From Lentisphaeria bacterium (GTDB lineage Bacteria > Verrucomicrobiota > Lentisphaeria > Victivallales > JAADHT01), in NCBI GenBank assembly GCA_015486135.1, contig WFSE01000009.1, forward strand, positions 1 to 53,466: a stretch of 53,466 nt of DNA, in the 5' to 3' direction. The translations under genes and the position numbers were made by a program. Below, one piece after another: positions 1 through 10,602 of the stretch. The notes below the pieces were generated by a model, which saw only the letters and a program-made list of their open reading frames with translations, was not told the origin of the DNA and did no database searches. The stretch's first letter is position 1. Each line of letters begins with the position of its first letter.

Positions 1-27
1 CGAAGGCAACGTGATCAGCGGTGCGTT

Positions 28-178
28 TCCGGCTTTCGCGAAATTGGCAAATGCCTCAAATCGTTAGTCGTCTCCAAGGTTTCTGGGAGGTCCCTTACCA
101 AAGCCTTGGAGACGACACTGCTAAAAAGGAATTTAACCCTATGAAAATAAAGCACTTGCCAATTATTCAGTGAGCCCT
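28..178 (+). repeat. Dispersed hairpin repeat family, near full-length copy (R1)
   Basis: AATTGGCAAATGC...GCACTTGCCAATT outer arms; perfect 13-bp inner arms GTCGTCTCCAAGG (67-79) / CCTTGGAGACGAC (104-116); conserved CACTGCTAAAAA...TTAACCC segment; ends ATTATTCAGTGAGCCCT. Confidence 0.85.
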
Positions 179-890
179 ATTTAGTGGGGCTTAGTATGTG
201 GTGGCTTCCTATAACCGCTGCGGTTTCGATGCGTAGAGTCCAAGGGCCTAGAGAGAGAGGGATTGCGCCGGCCTTCGCTAGAAGCTTCTCCTCCGATTCC
301 GTGAATCCCCCCTCGGGGCCGACAATCCACGCAACATTCGTGTCGCGTTCGCTATGTTGTGGGGGGGGATTCGCTTCGCGCGTGTTCGTTCGCGTGGCAC
401 CGAAGTACGATTGTTTCATGGATTTCAGGCGGACTAGCATTTCGGAGAAGGGGATGGTTTTGTTTTCGATTTCCGGGAACCAAGGGTTGCCTGATTGTTT
501 GCATCCCTCGATTATGATGCGCCGCATCCTTTCGAATGCCGTTTTGCCGCTGGGTTTCGCCACTGAACGTTCGGTGGCTATCAAGTGGACGCTCCACACT
601 CCCACTTCGGCACATTGTCTGAGCATGTGGTCTAGAGCGTGTTTCGCAGGGGCTGCGGAGAAAAGGCGTAATTTAAGGCGGGGACGCGGAACCCGCGAGA
701 TTTTTTCCACGAAGAGTTCGCCATCCTCTCCAACTGCGGCTTCGCCCAAGGCACCATGGCCATCGAGGAGTATCACTCTGTCACCGGCGGACGCTCTTAG
801 AACTTTTCTTAGATGCGTCGATTCGCGTTGCGGAAAGGAATCCCGCGGAAGCGTGCCGGTATTGATGGTTTCGCAATAGAAGCGACGCAT
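177..890 (-). CDS. rsmE: 16S rRNA (uracil-1498-N3)-methyltransferase, RsmE family
   Basis: MRRFYC start, C-terminal IVGPEGGFTESE and LGPWTLRIETA motifs of the RsmE SPOUT family. Confidence 0.93.
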   Translation of the reverse strand: MRRFYCETINTGTLPRDSFPQRESTHLRKVLRASAGDRVILLDGHGALGEAAVGEDGELFVEKISRVPRPRLKLRLFSAAPAKHALDHMLRQCAEVGVWSVHLIATERSVAKPSGKTAFERMRRIIIEGCKQSGNPWFPEIENKTIPFSEMLVRLKSMKQSYFGATRTNTREANPPPQHSERDTNVAWIVGPEGGFTESEEKLLAKAGAIPLSLGPWTLRIETAAVIGSHHILSPTK

Positions 891-1007
891 CTACCGCTCT
901 CCTGAGATTGAGCCAACCAAACCATGGACGGCGTGTTATTAGGGCACTGTCCGTATCAATTCCACACAGGGGCCGACGGAGGATCCGCGGTCCGCGGGCT
1001 GGATGAA

Positions 1008-2120
1008 TCAGAGGCTTTCAACGACAAGGTCACCAACCTCGCTCGTGGAATATCCCATTTTACCTGCAGCCATGGATTTGAGCTTCGAGCCAGTGACTTT
1101 CGCAACCGCTGTTTCCACGGCTTTTGCCGCTTCGCTCTCTCCGACTTCGTCGAGTAGCATTGCGCCGGAGCATATTGCGGCCATTGGATTTATGACTCCC
1201 ATTCCAGTGTATTTGGGGGCGGATCCGCCGATTGGCTCGAACATACTCACACCATTTGGATTGATATTGCCACCAGCCGCTATACCCATCCCACCTTGAG
1301 TCATTGCTCCAAGATCGGTTATGATGTCGCCGAACATATTGCCCGTGACTATGACATCGAACCACTCCGGATTTTTGACCATCCACATGCAAGTGGCGTC
1401 GACGTGGCAGTAGTCGGTTTTAACTTGTGGGTAGTCTTCGGCTATTTCATAGAACGCGCGGTCCCAAAGGTCGTAGACGTAGGTGAGGACGTTTGTCTTG
1501 CCGCAGAGCGTCAGTTGGCCTATTTTTCCGGCAGCCTTGTCCTTTTCGCTCAGGCCCTTCCAAGGGGTGTCCGCCGTGTGGCGTTTCATGGCTTGCTCGA
1601 ATGCGTAGCGAAGGCAACGCTCGACTTGGACGCGGTTGTAAACCATTGACTGGACGGCCACCTCGCCTTTTGTCCCTTTCATTGTGAATCCACCGATTCC
1701 CGTGTACAGCCCGCCAGTGTTTTCGCGGACTACGAGGTAGTCGATATCTTTTGGGGTCTTTCCAGCCAGCGGTGTCTCTACGCCTGGAAATAGCTTCACC
1801 GGACGGAGGTTTATATATTGGTCCAATTCGAATCTGAGTTTGAGGAGGATGCCTTTTTCCAAAATACCTGGTTTGACATCCGGATGCCCGATGGCCCCTA
1901 GAAGAATGGCATCGAACTTCTTCAGGGTGTCGGCGGCGCTTTCGGGGAGGACTTCTCCAGTGTTTAGATAGCGGGTGCCGTCCCAGTCGAACGTCTCCAT
2001 GTCCAATTCGAACCCGAATTTATCGGCGGCGGCCTTCAACACCTTTACCGCTTCCGCTGTTACTTCGGGACCTGTGCCGTCACCAGGCAATACCGCTATT
2101 CTGTGTGTTTTTCCTGCCAT
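1008..2120 (-). CDS. leuB: 3-isopropylmalate dehydrogenase (isocitrate/isopropylmalate dehydrogenase family)
   Basis: [21 protein letters not shown]-terminus, [35 protein letters not shown]; start placed at internal ATG of the longer ORF. Confidence 0.88.
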   Translation of the reverse strand: MAGKTHRIAVLPGDGTGPEVTAEAVKVLKAAADKFGFELDMETFDWDGTRYLNTGEVLPESAADTLKKFDAILLGAIGHPDVKPGILEKGILLKLRFELDQYINLRPVKLFPGVETPLAGKTPKDIDYLVVRENTGGLYTGIGGFTMKGTKGEVAVQSMVYNRVQVERCLRYAFEQAMKRHTADTPWKGLSEKDKAAGKIGQLTLCGKTNVLTYVYDLWDRAFYEIAEDYPQVKTDYCHVDATCMWMVKNPEWFDVIVTGNMFGDIITDLGAMTQGGMGIAAGGNINPNGVSMFEPIGGSAPKYTGMGVINPMAAICSGAMLLDEVGESEAAKAVETAVAKVTGSKLKSMAAGKMGYSTSEVGDLVVESL

Positions 2121-2184
2121 TGTAGTGCATCCTCGATAAATAGCCGACGCGGCACTTGTGGCCACGGGGACTGACTCCAAAAAA

Positions 2185-2260
2185 TGGTGCGCCCACCAGG
2201 ACTCGAACCTGGGACCCAGTGATTAAGAGTCACTTGCTCTACCAACTGAGCTATAGGCGC
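2185..2260 (-). tRNA. tRNA-Lys (anticodon CTT), CCA encoded
   Basis: Minus strand GCGCCTATAGCTCAGTTGGTAGAGCAAGTGACTCTTAATCACTGGGTCCCAGGTTCGAGTCCTGGTGGGCGCACCA folds as a cloverleaf; anticodon loop CTCTTAA. Confidence 0.96.
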
Positions 2261-2445
2261 TTGAAAGAGGGGCAATATGCTACGGCTAAATATTTTTTCA
2301 AACTTTGTTTTCGCTGAAATTCAAGGCAATATGGCGGTGGGCGAGATCGTTTGACAATTATGGTGCGGCGCGTCATGTTCGAGTGTGGCGATGTCGCCAG
2401 CCAGTTGTCTTTCAAAGAGTTGTTACGGGTGATTGGAGGTCTTCG

Positions 2446-3966
2446 ATGTGCGGTAACGGACGAGAGATTGCGAAAATAGCCGTTGCGGCAGCTTTGGCGG
2501 TTCCGTCTACCGCCGCAGTTCTTCATGCGGCGGACGAGCGCCCCAATATTTTATTCTTCGAGGTGGACGACTTGATGTATCGGTTTGTCGGAGCCTTCGG
2601 GGGGAAGTTTATGGTGACGCCAAACATCGACTCGCTTGCCAGAAACGGAGTTTATTTTTCAAACGCTGTTTGCCAGGGAATGATGTGCGGTCCCTCGCGC
2701 AACTCCCTGATTACAGGCTTATATCCCCATAATCTCGGCTTTTACAGAAATGGGCAGATGGGAGACCTCAAAAAGGGAATATGGTCGATTCCCGCAGCGG
2801 TGAAACGCGCCGGATACACAACAGCATGGGTTGGAAAATGCCATGTTCATCCACCACGCACGAAACGCGGCGAGTCCGTGGCTAAGGCGCTGGAGAGTGA
2901 AATGGGGTTCGACTATGCCGTGGCTTCCCTGGGACGCGCCATGCTAGCCAATCGGGCGTTGCGGGGGAAGGAGGTCAAGGACGATGTCTATTTTAGTTTT
3001 CTGAAGAAACGCGGCTTATGGGAGACGTATTTGAACGACTGCAAAACCAAGGCGAAGGTGACATCATTGCCGGAAGATGCCTACCTGGACGGCTTCTACA
3101 CGAATACCGCTATCGAATGGCTTGGCAATTTGGACCGTCGGAAGCCCTTTTTCCTGTGGGTGAATTTGTCCTGTCCTCACGGTCCCTATGACGCGCCCCA
3201 AAAGTACCACGACCTTTACAAGGGCAAGAAAATTCCGCCTCCTTTGACCAATCGCTTCGGGGAGGATATTCCCGAGGGATTACTTAAGGACAATAGATCG
3301 GCTCATAACAATGCGGTGGAGGAGCATAGGCGCGGCATGGCGGCAAATGTCTCGTTTGTCGATGCGATGTTGGGCAAAGTGTTGGCGAAATTGGAGGCTA
3401 TGGGCGCTAAGGACGACACCGTGATATTTTTCTTTTCCGATCAAGGCGTGTTTATGGGAAACCACGGCAGGTTCCACAAGGGGTCGGTATTCAACGAGAT
3501 AACTAACGCCTGCCTGGTTATTTCATATTCCAAATTCAGAAAGGGGGTGGTGGACAGGCATCCTGTGGAGTTGATGGATATTGACGACACCGTCTTGGAT
3601 TTGGTTGGTGCGTCCAAGGAGGGCAAACGCATGTTGTTCGGCGCAAGCCTTCTGCCAATTCTCACGGGCAATGGCGAGTACAAACGTAAATACGCGTTCA
3701 GCGAGATCGAGGGATTCCAGTCATGTTTCGACGGGCGCTACCGTTATATCGCCAACGAAGAGAAGCCACTATTGTTCGATTTGACATCCGATCCAGGCGA
3801 GATGAAGAACATAGCGGAGGAGCGTCCCGAACTAGCTGAAAGGATGCGCAAGGCCACGGAGGAGTGGCTCGTGAGAACTGGAGCGCCATTGCCGGCGAGT
3901 TGTTTGAAAAAGGCTGGCAACCTCGAAAAGTGGCGGAGGCCTGTTCCAAATACGCGCGGACAATAG
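2446..3966 (+). CDS. Sulfatase (formylglycine-dependent), exported
   Basis: N-terminal signal-like sequence, RPNILFFEVDD metal site, CGPSR (C-x-P-S-R) catalytic signature, SDQGVFMGNHGRFHKGS. Confidence 0.92.
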   Translation: MCGNGREIAKIAVAAALAVPSTAAVLHAADERPNILFFEVDDLMYRFVGAFGGKFMVTPNIDSLARNGVYFSNAVCQGMMCGPSRNSLITGLYPHNLGFYRNGQMGDLKKGIWSIPAAVKRAGYTTAWVGKCHVHPPRTKRGESVAKALESEMGFDYAVASLGRAMLANRALRGKEVKDDVYFSFLKKRGLWETYLNDCKTKAKVTSLPEDAYLDGFYTNTAIEWLGNLDRRKPFFLWVNLSCPHGPYDAPQKYHDLYKGKKIPPPLTNRFGEDIPEGLLKDNRSAHNNAVEEHRRGMAANVSFVDAMLGKVLAKLEAMGAKDDTVIFFFSDQGVFMGNHGRFHKGSVFNEITNACLVISYSKFRKGVVDRHPVELMDIDDTVLDLVGASKEGKRMLFGASLLPILTGNGEYKRKYAFSEIEGFQSCFDGRYRYIANEEKPLLFDLTSDPGEMKNIAEERPELAERMRKATEEWLVRTGAPLPASCLKKAGNLEKWRRPVPNTRGQ

Positions 3967-4137
3967 GGGAGGGGGGAATTCTTCCGATTGACTTGACAAC
4001 CGCGGACTTGGCGCGAGATTTAAACATATCTTGAAGAAATTGGCTTGGGGTGTTCCGTTGAAGTGGTTGTATCCCTAAGTTTATACGTTCCGGACTTTTT
4101 CCGAGTCGGACGGGGCATGGGGTTTGCTTGCTAGGGA

Positions 4138-5025
4138 GTGTGCGGTTTGGGTCATTGTTTCGACAGGAAATTCGTGGATTTGCACACGCACAGCGTGGCT
4201 TCCGATGGTACGTTGACCCCAACGGAGATAGTGGAGTTAGCCGACAAAATAGGTTTGGCGGCTGTGGCGTTGGCTGATCATGACACCGTTTCCGGTGTGG
4301 CGGAGTTCTTGAAAGCGGGAGCGTCCTGTCCTGGATTGGAGGTTGTGCCAGGAGTTGAGATTTCCACCGACTTCGACCACAAGGAACTTCATATAGTTGG
4401 TCTATTTGTTGATGGCGACAACATACCTTTGAACGAACTTTTGCGCGAAATACGCAGCAACCGCAATAAGCGCAACGACCAACTTGTGGAGAAATTGCGT
4501 GGGCTGGGATTTGGTATAACTATCGAGGAGCTTCTCGAGGAGGCTGGAGGCGAGTCGATAGGACGTCCAATCGTAGCGAAAATCCTTGTGCGCAAAGGCT
4601 ATTTTTCGGAGCCACAGGAGGTGTTTGACAAATGCCTTAACCGGAACGGACCGGCGTACTGCAAAAGAATTCTGCCATCACCGGTTAGGGCGATAGATGC
4701 GATTCATGCGGCGGGAGGTTTGGCCATTTGGGCGCATCCACTCCACCGCGGAGGCAGAGACCGCTCATTTATGAGAAGAGTGCTCAAGGCGGTTGTCCCA
4801 TTGGGGCTGGATGGTGTCGAGGCCTATTACACCCAATTCACGCCGGAACAGACTCGGGCGGTTTTGGACGTGGCTGCGGAATTCGGGCTTGCCATTTCCG
4901 GCGGCTCCGATTTCCACGGCGCCAACCAGGCGGGTGTCGAGCTGGGCTCTGGGCGAGGAGAGCTTGAAGTCACTGTGGAGGTGTTCGATAATTTGCGTGA
5001 AATACGTACGGGTATCCCGTCGTAG
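4138..5025 (+). CDS. PHP domain phosphoesterase (3',5'-nucleoside bisphosphate phosphatase-like)
   Basis: FVDLHTHSVASDGTLTPTEIV...ALADHDTVSG...WAHPL...SGGSDFHG; GTG start assumed. Confidence 0.88.
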   Translation: MCGLGHCFDRKFVDLHTHSVASDGTLTPTEIVELADKIGLAAVALADHDTVSGVAEFLKAGASCPGLEVVPGVEISTDFDHKELHIVGLFVDGDNIPLNELLREIRSNRNKRNDQLVEKLRGLGFGITIEELLEEAGGESIGRPIVAKILVRKGYFSEPQEVFDKCLNRNGPAYCKRILPSPVRAIDAIHAAGGLAIWAHPLHRGGRDRSFMRRVLKAVVPLGLDGVEAYYTQFTPEQTRAVLDVAAEFGLAISGGSDFHGANQAGVELGSGRGELEVTVEVFDNLREIRTGIPS

Positions 5026-5048
5026 GTTATTTCTAAGGAGGTTTGGTT

Positions 5049-5879
5049 ATGAATTCGAAAAGAATCTTTGCGGGACTGGTTGTCTGTGCGGTTTTCGCGC
5101 TTTTCCAGGTGGTTTTGGCCGGAGACGACGCATCGTTGAAAGGGAAAGAGCTTTCCAACTCCGAAAAGGCGAAGATGCTCCTGGAGAAGGCTAGAAAGAC
5201 TATGAAGAGGATGAAAGGTTATTCTGCCACAATGCTCACCGAGAATCTAACCGGGAAATCAATGACATCCAAATATTACGCCCTGAATAATCCCGATGGC
5301 ACCGTTTCCATGAGAATGGAGACGGCGCATATTCCCCCGATGGTATTTATCACCAATAGTCAAGGCCACTGGTATATCGTTGGAGATGTAGCCATTAAAC
5401 TTAATTATATGACAAAAATGCAAGCGAACGCCATGGCGAATATTGGGCAGTTGCCGAAAGTCCAGGATGACGTTACGTATTCCGTTGAGAACGGCAAGAT
5501 AAATGATGTGGAGTGCTTTGTGGTAACGACCAAAATGTCTGACAAGCGCATAAAGGCCGCCGCGGATTTTATCCTGAAATCGCTTTCCGAGGATATGAGA
5601 AAAATAGTTCGGAAGAACAAGATGGATTTGACGGCGAATATCCCAGTGATGACAAAACTGTATATAGGTAAAGACGATTTGTTTGTTTATTCGGTGGAGC
5701 AGTACAGCAAAGCTGGGACGAGAATATCCCGGACAACCTACAAGGATGTGAAATTGAATGTCGCTCCAGATAAGCACCTGTTTGAAATCCCTGCGGACAA
5801 AAAGGTGAAAGTGGCTAAGACGATAATGGACCTCCCTAAGATAATGATGGGAGCTTCGAAAGAAAAAGTGAACAAGTGA
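5049..5879 (+). CDS. Secreted/periplasmic LolA-like outer-membrane lipoprotein-sorting family protein
   Basis: Signal peptide, YSATMLTENLTG..., C-terminal VAPDKHLFEIPADKKV; overall LolA-like pattern. Confidence 0.55.
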   Translation: MNSKRIFAGLVVCAVFALFQVVLAGDDASLKGKELSNSEKAKMLLEKARKTMKRMKGYSATMLTENLTGKSMTSKYYALNNPDGTVSMRMETAHIPPMVFITNSQGHWYIVGDVAIKLNYMTKMQANAMANIGQLPKVQDDVTYSVENGKINDVECFVVTTKMSDKRIKAAADFILKSLSEDMRKIVRKNKMDLTANIPVMTKLYIGKDDLFVYSVEQYSKAGTRISRTTYKDVKLNVAPDKHLFEIPADKKVKVAKTIMDLPKIMMGASKEKVNK

Positions 5880-5904
5880 AAAGGTCCGTTGCGCAGAGAC
5901 TCCG

Positions 5905-5972
5905 GAGCCGGCGCTACAAAAAGACGCGGCATAATAAAGGATAAAGCGCTTGCCAATTATTCAGCAGGCCCT
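5905..5972 (+). repeat. Dispersed repeat family, truncated copy (R2)
   Basis: AAAGCGCTTGCCAATTATTCAGCAGGCCCT right end. Confidence 0.7.
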
Positions 5973-6055
5973 AACATAAGACACTGGGCATCGCCACCGA
6001 TTGGCGCCGCCTTGAAAAGTTGTCCGTTTTATGCAACACGGAAGGAGGAGATCGC

Positions 6056-6325
6056 ATGGTAACCGCCGTGGTACTCATCAACGTCGAGAGGTCGGAGCTG
6101 AAGAATACAGTTGACTCGCTATTGGAAGTGGATGGAGTGACAGAGGTTTACACCGTTGCCGGAGAATACGACTTGGTAGCGATAATTAGAGTTTCCGACA
6201 ACGAGCGCCTGTCGAGCATCGTCGCCGATGAGCTGACCCATAACTTCAAGGGCATAACACATGCGAAGACTCTTTTCGCTTTAGGGGCGCATTCCAGATA
6301 CGACTTGGAGAAGATATTCGGCTGA
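6056..6325 (+). CDS. Stand-alone Lrp/AsnC ligand-binding (RAM) domain protein
   Basis: MVTAVVLINVERSELKNTVDSLLEVDGVTEVYTVAGEYDLVAIIRV; RBS ggaggag; no HTH domain. Confidence 0.85.
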   Translation: MVTAVVLINVERSELKNTVDSLLEVDGVTEVYTVAGEYDLVAIIRVSDNERLSSIVADELTHNFKGITHAKTLFALGAHSRYDLEKIFG

Positions 6326-6327
6326 TT

Positions 6328-7671
6328 TCAGTCCGTGCTCTTGTTTCGGAGTATCGAGAGGATCGCATTTTTAGCGTCGTTTTTCGAGGATATGGCGCCT
6401 TCGAGCGTCATATCTGTTAGTGTAGCCATGATTTTTCCGACATCTGGACCTTCCTGTACTCCCATAGCAATGATTTCCCTTCCGTTGAGAAGGGGAGGTG
6501 GTAGCTTGGTCTGATTCGATACCTCGGCCAGCTTGTCGAGCAGGAATGCGTAGATGTCGAATTTCCGGTGGCTGGAGGCGCAATCCACACGGTGTAGTTC
6601 CAGCTCGACGGGGAACGATGGCGCCGCCAAAAGCCGTCTGAGCTTCGCCTCGCGCATTTTGGGTGAGTGGGCTAGTCGCATGTGTCCACTCACGGCGGCG
6701 ACGACCGTTTCCCTGGTTTTATTGGGAAACTTGAATCGTCTGAGAATCCCGTCCGCGATTTCCGCGCCTAGGCAGTCGTGCCCGTGGAATCTTTCAACAC
6801 CATCGTCGCCTATTCGCAATGTGTCTGGCTTGCCGACATCGTGCAGGAGGACCGCCCACATGGTTTCCATGTCCGGTGCCGCGACGGCATCCAGAGCCAA
6901 AACGGTGTGTTCGAAAACATCACCTTCGGGGTGGTATTGTTTGGGCTGGGGGATCCCTCTAAACGCATCCACTTCGGGTATTGCCACCGCCAACGCTCCA
7001 ATATCGGCGAGTGAGCGTAATGCCTGTCCCGGCCGCGGCCCCGTCAGCATTTTGCTCAACTCGTCGCGTACGCGCTCCTTGGAGAGACTGTTCAATCCTT
7101 TGACGTTGGCACATATGGCGGCGGTTACTCCATCGTCCATCTTGAAGTCGAATCGATTGGCGAATCTTACTGCTCTGAGAATGCGCAGATAGTCCTCGGC
7201 GATTCGTTCCGAGGGGTTTCCCACGGCGCGGATGATTCCACGGTCGAGGTCCTCTTTGCCCCCAACGAAATCGCGCACCTCCCCGGAAATTGGGTCCAAA
7301 AACATGGCGTTGATGGTGAAGTCCCGCCTTAGTGCATCGATTTCGGGCGAATCAGAGTAGGATACTTCGTCGGGATGGCGTCCGTCAGCGTATCCCCTTT
7401 CGGAGCGGTATGTGGCTACCTCGAAGGGCGTTCCATCGACGAGGACGTTGACGACACCAAACGCGGCCCCGACGGCGAACGATTCCGGAAACAGTTCCAT
7501 AACTTGCTCCGGTGTCGCGGAAGTCGCGATATCGATGTCGGCGTTACTGGATGTTGCTCCCAGGAGTAGATCTCTTACCGCACCTCCTGCGAAATACGCG
7601 GAGTATCCTTTCGTTTTGAGGATTTCCACCAATCCGCGGGCCTTGTCCCAAGCTGAAGTGCTGTTGCTCAT
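6328..7671 (-). CDS. cca: CCA tRNA nucleotidyltransferase / poly(A) polymerase family with HD domain
   Basis: YFAGGAVRDLLLG, NADIDIATSA, RRDFTINAMFLDP, LLHDVGKPDT HD motif. Confidence 0.92.
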   Translation of the reverse strand: MSNSTSAWDKARGLVEILKTKGYSAYFAGGAVRDLLLGATSSNADIDIATSATPEQVMELFPESFAVGAAFGVVNVLVDGTPFEVATYRSERGYADGRHPDEVSYSDSPEIDALRRDFTINAMFLDPISGEVRDFVGGKEDLDRGIIRAVGNPSERIAEDYLRILRAVRFANRFDFKMDDGVTAAICANVKGLNSLSKERVRDELSKMLTGPRPGQALRSLADIGALAVAIPEVDAFRGIPQPKQYHPEGDVFEHTVLALDAVAAPDMETMWAVLLHDVGKPDTLRIGDDGVERFHGHDCLGAEIADGILRRFKFPNKTRETVVAAVSGHMRLAHSPKMREAKLRRLLAAPSFPVELELHRVDCASSHRKFDIYAFLLDKLAEVSNQTKLPPPLLNGREIIAMGVQEGPDVGKIMATLTDMTLEGAISSKNDAKNAILSILRNKSTD

Positions 7672-9446
7672 CGCCGTTTTTCGTGGATATTTTTAACGGT
7701 CAATTCCGGCTCAAGTGTGGGAATAGGGCGGGGGGTGGCTTTCTCCCCTTTCGCATATGCGTCTATTTGCCTGAACAAATCAGCCAAATACTTGCTGATT
7801 TCCACCGTGGAGAACGTTTCGTCGCTGGTATTGTTTACGACTTTCAGAATGTCCCGGGCGGTTGCGGCCGCGTTGGCGTTTCCAGCCTTGCCCATGTCCA
7901 CACAAGCTAGAAGCGCGGAGGCGCGGGAGTAGTCGATATCGAAAATCATTTGCCCCCCCCTGATCCGAATGATTTTGGTTAGGACGATTTTACGTAGCCA
8001 CTGCGTGACGCGAGGATCCGTGGAATTCACTTTCGAGAGTCCCCAACAGGCGTATGAGCGGATATCGGGGCTTCCCGTGATACGCTTGGCCGCCTTTAGC
8101 AGGGCCGGGGCGAAAAAGGTGTCGCCAATACGTCCCATCCATAACAACGCCTCTTTGGCTACTTCCGTTGTTTGATCCTCGGAAAGTTTGACTAAAACTG
8201 CGAAGGAGGGTTTCTTGGCAAATACTCCCAAGGCGGTTGCCACGGCTCGCCTAACACCAGGAGATTTGCTGTTGGCCTTGGCGGCTACAGTTCGCCATGC
8301 CTTGGTGTAGCCAAGTTTCCCAAGCGTTTCGACGCATCTTCTTGAAAGGTCCTCGTCGGTGGTGCTAGCGAGCAATTTCTCTACTTTTTCCGCAAACTCC
8401 TTGGCGTTGAGCAATCCTATCGCCGTGACGGCGGAATGCCTGGACTTTAGGTTATCCAGTAATTCCCCCCCTATCTTTTTCTTGGTTTCATCGTCGGGAA
8501 ATATCGCGGCGATCGCATTTTCCGCCGCGGTTCTGACTCGTTCGTCTTTGTCGGAAAAAGCCTTGATCACGGCTCCCACCGCTGTGGCGCTTTTGAAATA
8601 TCCCAACGACAAAATAGCCAAACGGCGCGTTTCGGAGTCTGGATCGGAGGCTAAGTTTACAAGAGTGTTCAGAATCTTTGGTGGCGAATGCGCGGTGGCG
8701 ACCATCCCCCGGACGGAGGTGGAAGTGTCCTTGGATAGCCGTGCCAAAAGTTGTGCGCCACGGGCATTATCAATCAAGGCTTTAGCCAATGCCATCCGTA
8801 CAATGACGCTGGGGTCCCCGATGACTTTTTGTAGCGCTTGGTCGCTATCCGGGTTTTTTGATTTGCCGGCCAAGATCGCGGTGACTCCGGCTCTGTTTTC
8901 GTCGAATTCGGAGCCGAGTAATTTTCTCAGTTCGGAATCGTTGCACGCATTAGGAACGGCCCGAAGTTCCTTCCAGAGAAGTGAGCGGACGAACAGCGAC
9001 TTCTCTTTCCCTAGCATGCGTAGCACAACGTCGGCATCGCCGGACGCATCCAAATACAACACAGCCGCCTTGCCCCGGATCGATGGTGCTTCCGAAGTCA
9101 TCAATTTCGCCATCAAGCTCCGATGCCCGCATTTAGCGGTTTTTCTTAACGCTAATAGCGCCGACAAAATGTCCGCCTTCACCAATTCGTCTTTTTCCGT
9201 TCCTAGCATTAGTACGAGTTTCTCCACTGCTTTGGGGTTGTTGGATTGCGCTAGGGAAATGGCGATTTGGGAGCGGATTCGGGGGTCTTTTATCTGACCG
9301 AAAAACTTGAATTGCTCCTCTAGCTTGGTGGAGTTGATAAAAGTGACGTTGTTCGGGGGGGGGGTGTTGCGGGCGCTCAGCGGCCCCTTTTCCCATATTG
9401 GGATTATCAACGTGTAGAAGGCCGTTAGAGATGCTAGTATCTTCAT
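7668..9446 (-). CDS. HEAT-repeat domain protein
   Basis: Repeated helical HEAT/PBS-lyase-type units (e.g. DPDSETRRLAILSLGYF, DKDERVRTAAENAIAA); 4-nt overlap with the neighbouring CDS. Confidence 0.8.
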   Translation of the reverse strand: MKILASLTAFYTLIIPIWEKGPLSARNTPPPNNVTFINSTKLEEQFKFFGQIKDPRIRSQIAISLAQSNNPKAVEKLVLMLGTEKDELVKADILSALLALRKTAKCGHRSLMAKLMTSEAPSIRGKAAVLYLDASGDADVVLRMLGKEKSLFVRSLLWKELRAVPNACNDSELRKLLGSEFDENRAGVTAILAGKSKNPDSDQALQKVIGDPSVIVRMALAKALIDNARGAQLLARLSKDTSTSVRGMVATAHSPPKILNTLVNLASDPDSETRRLAILSLGYFKSATAVGAVIKAFSDKDERVRTAAENAIAAIFPDDETKKKIGGELLDNLKSRHSAVTAIGLLNAKEFAEKVEKLLASTTDEDLSRRCVETLGKLGYTKAWRTVAAKANSKSPGVRRAVATALGVFAKKPSFAVLVKLSEDQTTEVAKEALLWMGRIGDTFFAPALLKAAKRITGSPDIRSYACWGLSKVNSTDPRVTQWLRKIVLTKIIRIRGGQMIFDIDYSRASALLACVDMGKAGNANAAATARDILKVVNNTSDETFSTVEISKYLADLFRQIDAYAKGEKATPRPIPTLEPELTVKNIHEKRR

Positions 9447-10513
9447 TTTCGTTCCCCTTGCGGGACCAGACGCGTCAGCGCCTCCAGTAGAAAATCAATC
9501 TCGTTCGCAGTGCCTACCGTGACCCTGATATAATTGCGCACCCGCTCCTCGTCAAACCACCTGACGAGAACTCCTTCGTCCCTGAGTCGCATGTAGATCC
9601 GTTGGGCGTCTCCATCGGGAGGGGATGCCAAAACGAAATTGGCGTGTGACTCGGGAACGTCGAAGCCGAGGGCCAGCAATCCCGAGATTAGTTTTGCGCG
9701 GGATTCGCGGACGCGAGCTATGTTTTTCGCCAACCACTCGGAGTCGCCTAGGGCAACGGCCCCCAATCGTTGCGATATGGCATTGACGTTATAGGAGTCC
9801 TTAACTTTCATCATGCCCGACACAATCTCATTCGACGCTATGGCATATCCCAACCTGAGCCCGGCTAGCGAATGGCTCTTGGAAAGGGTTCGGCCAACCA
9901 CGACGTTGCCGCATTCCAGCGCCAAGTCCAGGCAGTTGTCGTCGGCGAATTCCACGTAGGCTTCGTCTATTAGCACAACACCATTGAACCGAGCGCATAG
10001 CCGTTTCACGGCGTCTTTCGCAAATGCCGTTCCAGTTGGGGCGTTCGGCCTGGGTAGCATGAGTAATGACGCCCCTTCCGCCTGTTCCGCAAAATCATCG
10101 GGCAGGGAAAAGTCGGCCGCCAATGGTATCTCGACGCACGCGGCTCCTTGTATGGCCGCTAATGTTCTGTAGAGGGTGTAGGAGGGGGAGGGGCACGCCA
10201 TTTTTCCTCCTTCCGGCACGAAACAGCGGGTGGCGATGGTCAGAATGTCGTCGGAGCCATTGCCCACGATCACATTTTCCAAATCGACTCCATGCTCCAT
10301 TGACGCGGCCGCGCGGAACTCCGAGCCCATGGGGTCGGGATACAAGCGCAGGCCCGCGGGGTCGAAGTTTTTCAGCGCTTCGGCAACCTTGGGGGACGGT
10401 GGATATGGATTTTCGTTAGTGTTCAACTTAACGATCGAAGCTCCGGAGGACGGTTGTTCCCCCGGCGTGTACCCCGCCATGCGTTCTATGTTTTCTCTGA
10501 AAAGAGTGCCCAC
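9443..10513 (-). CDS. hisC: Histidinol-phosphate aminotransferase
   Basis: KLNTNENPYPPSP, GNGSDDIL, RPNAPTG, DEAYVEFA, TLSKSHSLAGLRLGYA. Confidence 0.93.
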   Translation of the reverse strand: MGTLFRENIERMAGYTPGEQPSSGASIVKLNTNENPYPPSPKVAEALKNFDPAGLRLYPDPMGSEFRAAASMEHGVDLENVIVGNGSDDILTIATRCFVPEGGKMACPSPSYTLYRTLAAIQGAACVEIPLAADFSLPDDFAEQAEGASLLMLPRPNAPTGTAFAKDAVKRLCARFNGVVLIDEAYVEFADDNCLDLALECGNVVVGRTLSKSHSLAGLRLGYAIASNEIVSGMMKVKDSYNVNAISQRLGAVALGDSEWLAKNIARVRESRAKLISGLLALGFDVPESHANFVLASPPDGDAQRIYMRLRDEGVLVRWFDEERVRNYIRVTVGTANEIDFLLEALTRLVPQGERK

Positions 10514-10602
10514 AAGCCGTTCCCCAATCGGTCCGGATTACCACCAACACGTCTTTTAGCGACTGCCAGTAATAAACGGCTGTGATTGATGTTTTCAAGA
10601 AG

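Noticed and set aside
184-879. Long plus-strand ORF opposite rsmE
   Set aside because: Antisense shadow of a confidently identified gene; no recognisable domain or start context.
9352-9366. Long G homopolymers (here and at 53453) as regulatory or slippage loci
   Set aside because: The first lies in a plausible coding N-terminus and the second at the window edge; no evidence of phase variation from one sequence.
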